From contig NC_088201.1 in assembly GCF_037126465.1 (NCBI RefSeq), positions 86,208,273 to 86,272,272 of the forward strand: DNA of 64,000 bases, given 5' to 3'. The translations under genes were made by a program, and so were the position numbers. Below, piece by piece: positions 23,701-32,700 of the stretch. Below the pieces are notes generated by a model. That model made no database searches, was not told the origin of the DNA, and saw only the letters and a program-made list of their open reading frames with translations. Each line of letters starts with the position of its first letter. Position 1 is the first letter of the stretch. Source of the stretch: Ornithodoros turicata (taxonomy: Eukaryota; Arthropoda; Arachnida; Ixodida; Argasidae).

Positions 23701-26700
23701 ATTTTGTCAAAGTTCACTAAGCGCGTGCGCAAAAAGGCAATTATTTAGTTAACACAAAAAAACTGGGAACCGGGCCGACATTTAAAAATAAGGGGAAACT
23801 GTGCCCACATTCGTCTGGAAAGTCTTCGGAAAACCCAGGGAAAACCTGAGACAGCACAGTCGATGGTAGGATTCGTGGACCAGTAGGAACCTACCACTTC
23901 CTGGTCTTCGGCACTACCTTGGCTACCACCGACAGGCGGGACGCCTTAACCCACTCGGCCATGCCGCAGATGTTCATGATGAATTATCTGGCATTATTGT
24001 GATATAGCTCTGGTAAGCACTCCCAGGCTGAGTTACGGCCGTTAGAATCTGCCCCACTCCACCATGTTCGACGAACCGACGTGCCGCGTTGTCGCTTACC
24101 ATTTACACGGCTATGTCTGCGCCACACGCCCGTACAAGCTACCGGTGGAATTACAACACAAATCTAAGTTCCAAATAAGAATATATTGTATTCGTATACA
24201 TCCCCTTTGGGATGTAAAAAAATGGGACAAAAAAACTACAAGCAGCAGGACATTTCAATGGTCAGTGCAGTACGCTGACGTGTTAACTGACATAATTTTA
24301 CACACTCACAAAGTCACTCTGTTTCAGTATGCGCTTTCCAGTGTCGAAGGCTATAGTCCGCGAAATACACGCGTTTGGTATTATACATGCTAGCAGCCAT
24401 GGATCGCACGTTACACTCAAAACAGGTTATCAATAATCATGTGGATTCTCAAAACATGATGACGAGCTGTGGATCCCACGACGTGCTTCTATAGACTTCG
24501 TTCAAATCCTACGGCAGTGTCACTGTTGTTAGTGTACTTTCGTGTTTTTCGGAGACATAGTCCGACAGGCAAACTTCTTTATGGCACTCGGACGGCACTA
24601 GTGAAAACGACTTTCTGTGGTGCCACCGGTCTGCATCACAGTGCCGTGGCCACGAACTAATCGTATAGTGCATAGCTTACATTTTACCATTTTAATGACG
24701 AAATAGCTTTTGGTGAAAGTAAGAACGAGAAAAGCGTGTGTTTACAGCTACGGTCTTCTTGCCTGGAGAACACTGAAGGAAGTATTTACACATCGCACAC
24801 TATAGTATGCTATATTTCTGATAATGTTAAGCGAATGCTGACGGCAGTACTCTGCATATGGCATTTTAAAATTGTGTCAGTTAACACGCCAACGTACTGC
24901 ATTGGGTACTGGAATGTCTTGCTACTTGTCGTTTGTTTTTCTCTTTTGCAAAAGGGACGTATATGAATTCAACATATTCTTATTTGAAACTTATGTATTG
25001 CGATTGAAGCGGTAGCATATACGGGCGTATGACGAATACATAGGCGTGTAAAGGCCACTTCCCACATACAGCGCTTCGCTCTATAGCGCTAGAGAATAGC
25101 GCTAGAAACTTAGCGCTGTTTTCCTGCTTGCTGTTCTCACATACAACCGAGCACATAGCGCAATCCTGCTCGAGCCACGGAAAATCTCGTTGCGACGTGA
25201 AGCACCGGTACTACCATGACTGTTTAATGTTCGCGTCGTGTATCACCATTGCGGGTGACACTTTTGATGCTGTGATTACCATGCATTGGCAGGTGAAACT
25301 CGTGGCCATTTTCACGTCCTCGTCCTCGCCTTCCCGCCTTGCTGCTTCGAGTGGCCGGAAGCAAAACAAACCCCATCTTCCTCGACGTCACCGCTGAAAG
25401 ATGCTTCCGACTGGTTAACGCAGAGTTAGCGCTCAAAATAGCGCTAGAAAAGTGAAGAAAAGGAAAGAAAAAGCGCTCGTTTAAAGCGCGGTGTAGCAAA
25501 TCGCTATATGTCGGAACTGGCCATAAACGATAAGCGACAACGTGGCGCGCCGTTCGACGAACATGGCGGAGCGGGACAGATTCTAACCTCCGTAACTTAG
25601 CCTTGGAGCGCTTACCAGAGCTAAATTTTATATCAAAATGAAGCCAAAGCATTCATCATGAATCACGTTTTCTGGTTAGAATAAACAATGGCGTTTTTGC
25701 GTACGCGCTTCGTGAACTTTGACAAAATTTCCAAACCTATGTCACCTCCCAGTCAAATTCTCGCTGAACGGAGCAAAAAGAGGAACATGTGCTGCACACC
25801 ATTAAAATAGCTAGCATTAGGGTTTCGTGTGGTGTGTATTTTACTGTGTTGTTGCGAAGATCACCTCCACAAACAGGCTACAAAAACTGTGCAAAATTGA
25901 ACGGGCAACGGTTTTCCGGTCATTTTATAAAATGTTCCGCTGATCAGAGACAAGAAGTATCATGTATGACTATAGCCTATGGCGCAGTAATTTCGTAGTA
26001 GAAAAGTAGAAGCGACGACCATTGCAGAGCTCTTCAAAATAGCGACAAAAATGCATCTGAACGAAAGTCGAGTTCCTACTACCGCCGCTCTCTATTTTTT
26101 GTCGCGCGAACCACGCCGTTTCGGAAAGTCGGACGAACGCCAATGTTCATGCCACAGGTGGTGCTATCACATAAAAAAAGCTGGGGTATGTTTTGCTTCC
26201 GGCCACCTAGCGAAGAGAATCGAAGAAAAACGTAAGGTCATGCCTGAATCGAAATGAAATCGCCCTCTTGCTGGCGGGAGACCCTTATGTGAAAACTACA
26301 GGTGCGCGCATAGCCATTTCAAAGCAAAAGCGAATACGAAACGAACAGTTATGCAGCCGAGCGAATAATTTGTAACTGAGGCAAGTATGAAGCGAATAGT
26401 TACATAAATGAACATGTATGCAGGCGCAGCGAAAGCGAAGCAGAAGAGAATTGCCGCCCGCTGATCCTGAAGCGTAGTTGTGGTTTTCCACATAATCTGG
26501 AAGGAACACTAAAGAGCAAAAATTTCTCATCGTAGAGTGAAAGCTTCGGTTACCTTGACAGCAATAAAAAAGGAATGGGGCTCGTGTGTTGCGTCCTTCG
26601 TGATCTCTGTGCAAATTACGATTTCCCTCTCCTCTCCTTCTCAAGAAGCGCGGAAATGAGGGGTGGTCTGTGACTGGTCAGCTCGGGCGACCTATCACGA

Positions 26701-29700
26701 TGACAGCGCAAACTGTTTGAGGAGACCAATGAGGGGCCACCTTTTGACAAGACCACTTATTAAGGAGACCAATGAGAGGAGACGAGACCAAATTGCTGCA
26801 CTTTTTGAGAAGAAGTAAATATAAGAATAAGTATAATTCTGAGCTTTACGTCGCGAGACAACTGTGTTCATGAGCGACGCCACAGTGGTCGGGTCTGTGG
26901 ATAGAAGCAGTAAAGAGGGAAAGCCTAAATTGCAATTTTGTTCGCGCGCAAATCGCAGACGACGACAAGGACGAATCCCGTTCCTTTTGTATTACTGTAC
27001 AGGTAACGGCATCTTTCATTCCACGAGGATAACTTTTTGCACTTTAGTGCCCGTTGAAGAAAACTTCAGTATTCAGCACGCTTCGAAGCGCTCCCAAACC
27101 TTGCTGGCATTCTGACAACTACATCCAACAAAACGGCATGGCTCGTTTCTTTCCGCAGGGGGCATTCGCCGCACATTAACTACTGCGAGACACCAAGCGA
27201 AAACGAAACGTAGAGTGACGCTACCTTATTGTAGTTTCGCTGTGCTAAGACAGCTACAAGGTGTCTCAGATGAATGCGTGATATGCAAGAAGCAGCTCTC
27301 ACTTTGTGCCTTCTCTTGTGACGTTTTCGTGCTCTCGCGTGGAGTTCGTAATTCAAACATTAACAGTGATAAAACCCACAGGCTGGGTGTGAAACAGGAA
27401 CAAAAGCCGAGACGAGGAACGACACACACCAACTGTACTTTCACTGCAGTCTTGTGTTGTCTTGTCACTCGAATTTATTTACTCGAATACTCGGTACTCG
27501 AATTTATTTTTCGCACAACCGTAGCGACTTGTTCTTGCTCTGTCGAACGTTGAATGCATAGCGTCTTATCATAGCGTCCGAAAAACGATAGCGTGGGGTG
27601 CAGTGAAGCTCTCGAATGTTGATCAGCCCCTGAAAAAATATATCCGTCCCGCATCCGACATAGTTTCCTACTTGCTCTTTCTTTAAAGTTGTGATTTTAA
27701 GCATTACAGGATAGTAACTTTCAAAATGTCTGTGCACCGTGTAGAACGTGTCCACCCTCTATGCTTAAAAGACCTGTCAGTGAGACGTCACAGATATCAT
27801 TGTCCGGCTTTCCGTTTTAGTGCAGCCGGAGCCGTTGTGACTGTATTCGGGTCGCTTCCAACTAGAAAGAAGTTTATTAGTTTAACACAGCTATATCGAT
27901 GTATCGATAAAGAGAGGAGTAGTGCGAATAACGCTAGCTTTAAATATTCTCATTGGGAGTGATGAGAAGCTTGTACGGATGCTTATTGAAAACTTGCGTT
28001 AACAGCACCATGGTAAGTATCGACTACCATAAAAATGTATTACATGAAATTATTACTACCTTTACATAGAAACCTATCCAGAACGACGAATCGCACCCTT
28101 TTCTTTTCCCCTCTACATAGTTTATTATCGGAATTACCTGCATAAAAACCAACGTACGAAAACCGCTGCGCTGTTACCAAAAATATTATTTACAAAACAA
28201 CAAACTATCTTTGCATTCAAATGAATATATCGCCTCAAAAACAAACGCGTTTAATTTCTCCGCATACATCAAGCTGTGCTATGGCTATTTGTTCTGCAAT
28301 ACCCACTCTCTTCTCCGGATGGTAACTCTGGATACGTGGGCCACATTTTTTTTTACATAGGCCACAAACTCACAACTGCCTTTGTGTGTGTGCTTTCTAG
28401 GTACGTCACAACAGGTGAAACCAACCACCTTTACCGTGCTAGGACTGACCCCTTCGGACCAGACTTGATAGCTCTGGACATTCAGAGGGGACGAGATCAT
28501 GGACTCCGAGCCTATGTTGACTATGTGGAATTCTGCGGCGGTCCTAAATTGCTGACATTTGACGATATGAAAGCCTTAATTCCAGAGGATATCGTCAACC
28601 TCTATGCAACACTTTACGAGTAAGTAGAAGGCGTTTTAATACTGCCTGTTGTTCCTACTTCAGGCGCTATATTGGATAGAACATTTATTTGCGGGCGAAA
28701 CCAACAGCCGTTGAGAAGTTATGGAAAACCTCGATTTTATGCGTACATGTGGAGCTCAGGCGATGACTCGATGACTAGGGCGGAAACACACATGACAGTG
28801 AAACGTTAACAATTTATTCAAAAAGTGAAAAGGGAAATGCCTTATTATATTTTTGTTAGAATGCAGTCGCGTTTTCGGAGGAAGGCACCATTGTCTCGCG
28901 ACGTAAGGCCACGAATTATATTTTCGGAAGAATATCCTCCTTCTTCAAAACGGAAGGGAATGACCCGCAGGTCGTTGCTTCTACTGTGTTTCTTTTTTCT
29001 GCGACGTCACAACGAGGTGGAAGCCCGCCGTCTTGCGGTTGTTAGGTGGGTGTATTACATAAACGTATATTAGCGCAGCAAACATATTTCCCACCTGGAG
29101 GTGATCATTGACAGGCATCGATGGAACAGTTGATGAGGCATTCCATTTTTAATTACAGTATCGTGTAGTGTAGTATGGCGTCGTAGAGTCGTGGGCATCG
29201 TCGTTGACTGGTATGGCAGGCACTTCTCGCACTGGGCCGCAATATCCATCAACCATTTCTATGTCGCTGTCAGATGACGGATCAGTAGCCATATGTGGGC
29301 GCAGGGTGTGCCTATCTGGTCATATTTGAGGTCTGTCGTGTCAATGTGTCATGAGGGTGCTTTGGAAAACAGCACAAAACCAAACCGCCAGGATAGTTAC
29401 GAAACATAAGAATACCGCATTGAAGGATCTTCTGCCAATTTGTCGAAAACCAGGAAAGACTTCGTCGCGTAATGATCGCGTTTTGTGGCACACTAAAACG
29501 AAGGTTCGCTGTCTAATGTAGTTGAAATAGATATGTCTGACATAAGCATTTGACACTCCACGTATTTTAAGTTGACATATCTCTCCCCCCCCCTAAAAAC
29601 AACTCTCCAACATCAACATCATCGTAATCTCTGCGGGGAATTTCGCTTGAAATCGACGTGTTTCCACAGTTTTGCGTATTTTGTCGTACATTGATGTACA

Positions 29701-32700
29701 TTTGTGCATGTTGAATCCGAAGTATGAATTTGGTATACTATCGTTTCAGGGACGTAGGGGACGTCGACCTGTACACTGCCGGCATGACAGAGCACCACGT
29801 TCCTGGAGCCAATATGGGACCGACTTTCGCTTGCATTCTAGGAAAGATGTTTCACAATTTGAAGTTTGGAGACCGATTTTTCTACGAGCACGGCCAACAA
29901 ACGGGATCTTTCACTAATGGTACAGAAGGATATTAGTATATTTTTTATCACATTGATATCAGGTGAATATCACCGTCTAACTGGACCGAGCACACCAGTC
30001 CTTGGCAAAGCCAGCATGGATGATATCGATCTGAATTGATCAATAAAAACAACGAAAATTCGGGGATGTCTCCGCTGGATGTCGTCGTGAGCATACTGTT
30101 TCGGCATTGGCGCCGCACATTTGGCGCCAAGTTTATACCGAAAGCTGTGGTGGTGCCTCAGCCTTCTAGGCATAGCAAAGGACGCCGCAACGGGACGACA
30201 TGCAAGGTTGTGTGGCGGAGCCCCAGGGACTGTGCAGGAGACATACGTTTATGTATAAATGTGTCGTATGGTTTCGCACCTGTTTCAATAGGTTATCCCA
30301 GAAGTCCACAGACGACAAAAAGAAAAAAGTTGCTCATGAAATTCGCGTCCTGTAGCTAGTTACCCAGTAAACCAAATATGTCCCAAGGATATCCTGGGGA
30401 AGAACTGAATTTGACATTTGGATATCCCAGGGATGTTCGTGAACGTCCCGTTTACGTCCGTGCGACGTCCCTGGGAACAGACTTTCTTCCTCATTTTGCA
30501 GTCCGGTGGACATCCTATGAACGTCTCTGTTGGATATCTGGATGTGAATGGGACGTTTACCGTTTCATATCAAATTAGCTTGTCTGCTGAGCACTATGCG
30601 TTATTATTCAGTTTTTGTTATCTGTCCACGTTTTAGAAATTGTTTTGGATAAATAATCGACATCTTTTATTTGAGAGCGGTATGCAACCGCTGTATATAG
30701 CTATCGATACAGCACCTATCGGCAACGCCACGTGACCTTGCGTATCCCATTGTTGTTATGGGAGACCGCTTGCACTCGCACATACACACATATATCGACT
30801 GAGCACTACCTACGGAGGCCTGTGGTGGCCTCTTTTGGCGTACTGGATGGAGCATATACTGAAATGAGACTTGTAGGAGTACGTTCAGTAAGTGTACAGC
30901 GCGGTGAACTACGATTGTAACGGTGAAGACGTCTTGGGAACTAATTAGTTCGTGTGCCAACAACGCCGAAGCATAACCGTTGATACTTCTGGCGTACCTT
31001 TCTCACAAACATTGTGTTTTTAATTCAAACTATCTTCCATGATGTGATTGCTCTGCAAATAGTGGTCTAAACCCTAAATGTTTCTCGCTTTGCTTACGTC
31101 ACTCCAGTAAGAGTCACGTGTCCCAGATATGTGCGCAAAATGCAACGCGGTGGGGCAATTCTTTTTACATCCTGCAGATGTCCCTGGGAGATACAATGAC
31201 GGACGATTTTCATTGTCACATTGTGGACGTCCAAATAACGTCTGGTGGACTTCCTGGACATAGGTGACGTCTGAGACTTTTCTGGGACGTCCCTGGGATA
31301 TTTCTGGTTTACTGGGTAGGAACGAACATCGTTTCTGATTTCCCACATGTGTGCAATGGCAGTTTTTGTGGTGCATATGTTGGTAGGTGAAAACGCCGCT
31401 CATTACTGCGCCAACTTCATAAACGGCATTTGTTGCCTGGCACTGATTGTTTGCCTGCGTCACTTCCTCCGCGTTATTATAAAACTTCAAAGATAGGTCA
31501 CAGCTAGGTAATAGCAAAATACTCTAGTCTAATACGCGAAGTAAAATAATAATTCGTGGCTTTTTACGTCGAAAGACAACTATGATCATGAGCGACGCCA
31601 CAGTGGTCGGTCTACGTGCAGTACTGATACTGGGTTCCGAGAGACTGCGTTGCCTGAATAATTCACTTCTGTATCTGCCCTTGAACTTTTGGTCACACAA
31701 ATTCCATGACAGACATGGCGAAAAGCGGATGGCAAAGCTCTAAGCTCTGTCGTGATTTGTGTACAGGTAGCGCCCCTTCGAAAACGTCAGCATTCAACGT
31801 AAAACTTCTCAATGTGGAGCCAGCTTAAAGCCAGGCCATCGCGTTGTGATATCCCAAAAAATTCAAAACGAAACACTTTTTTTTCCGCATTCAACAGTGA
31901 CGTGTAAATGTTGTTAAAAGTAATCACTAATTAAGAACGCATAACTGAAAAACCTCTTAAATTGTGCACTTATTTTTCAACTGAATGTGAACTTCACCTG
32001 CAAGCGAGTAGCACATTAAACTACTTTTTTTTTCTTGTTAAGTGTTTTCAGTGTACGTTTTTGCGCCAGTGTTTTAATTGTATTTACATGTTGATGGTTT
32101 TCATTTGGAGTTCATGCCGATGTCAGGTGACTGCCCAGCAAACCATTAACATCCCTGGGACATCCCTACATTGTCGCGAACGTCCTGAATATCCGGACAT
32201 CCATAAGATATGCATAGGATATCCCAGATGGACATTTGCTGTGTGATTTTATCCACTAAACAACAGATGTCCCAGGTACGTCTAAAGAATATCGCGATCC
32301 GGATATTTGGTCCCCTGTATAAAGCAAGCCGTTTGCAGTTCCCGGAGACGTTTGTAGCTCATCCAAGAGACCAGGATGTCAGCACTCATTGAAAGTCTCA
32401 GAGGCGTCACCTCGATGTAGTCTTGAGAAATCTTGTTCCATCAACTTTGTTGTACTGATTTCATAGTACTAGGAGCAAGCAAAGATATCATGTGTGAGTG
32501 TGAGATATAGGGTGAACAATGTAATAACGTTCGCGTGCTGCTGTCTGTGCAAAGTATTTACGTAGCGTTCTTCAAGCGACACAGGAAACATATTGGTTTT
32601 ACAGCTCTACTGAGCAGGTAATCACATTCTGGACGATGACCTGAATTATAAAAGCTATATTTGACAGCCAACGATGGCAGGAATGTTGTTCAGTATACTT

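Larger units (their letters stand above)
23183..26270. mobile_element. 3.1-kb foldback element with ~550-bp arms
   Basis: About 23183-23725 is repeated in inverted orientation at about 25700-26270. Matching blocks include GGGCGATTTCATTTCGGTTC against GAATCGAAATGAAATCGCCC, TGCCATGAACATTGGCGTT against AACGCCAATGTTCATGCCA, and CTGATCAGCGGAACATTTTA against its diverged complement. The interior (23726-25700) holds a SINE (23790-23968) and a small MITE (25052-25523), and no transposase. Arms have diverged by substitutions and small indels. It lies in the intron between peroxidase 1 exons f and g. Confidence 0.8.
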
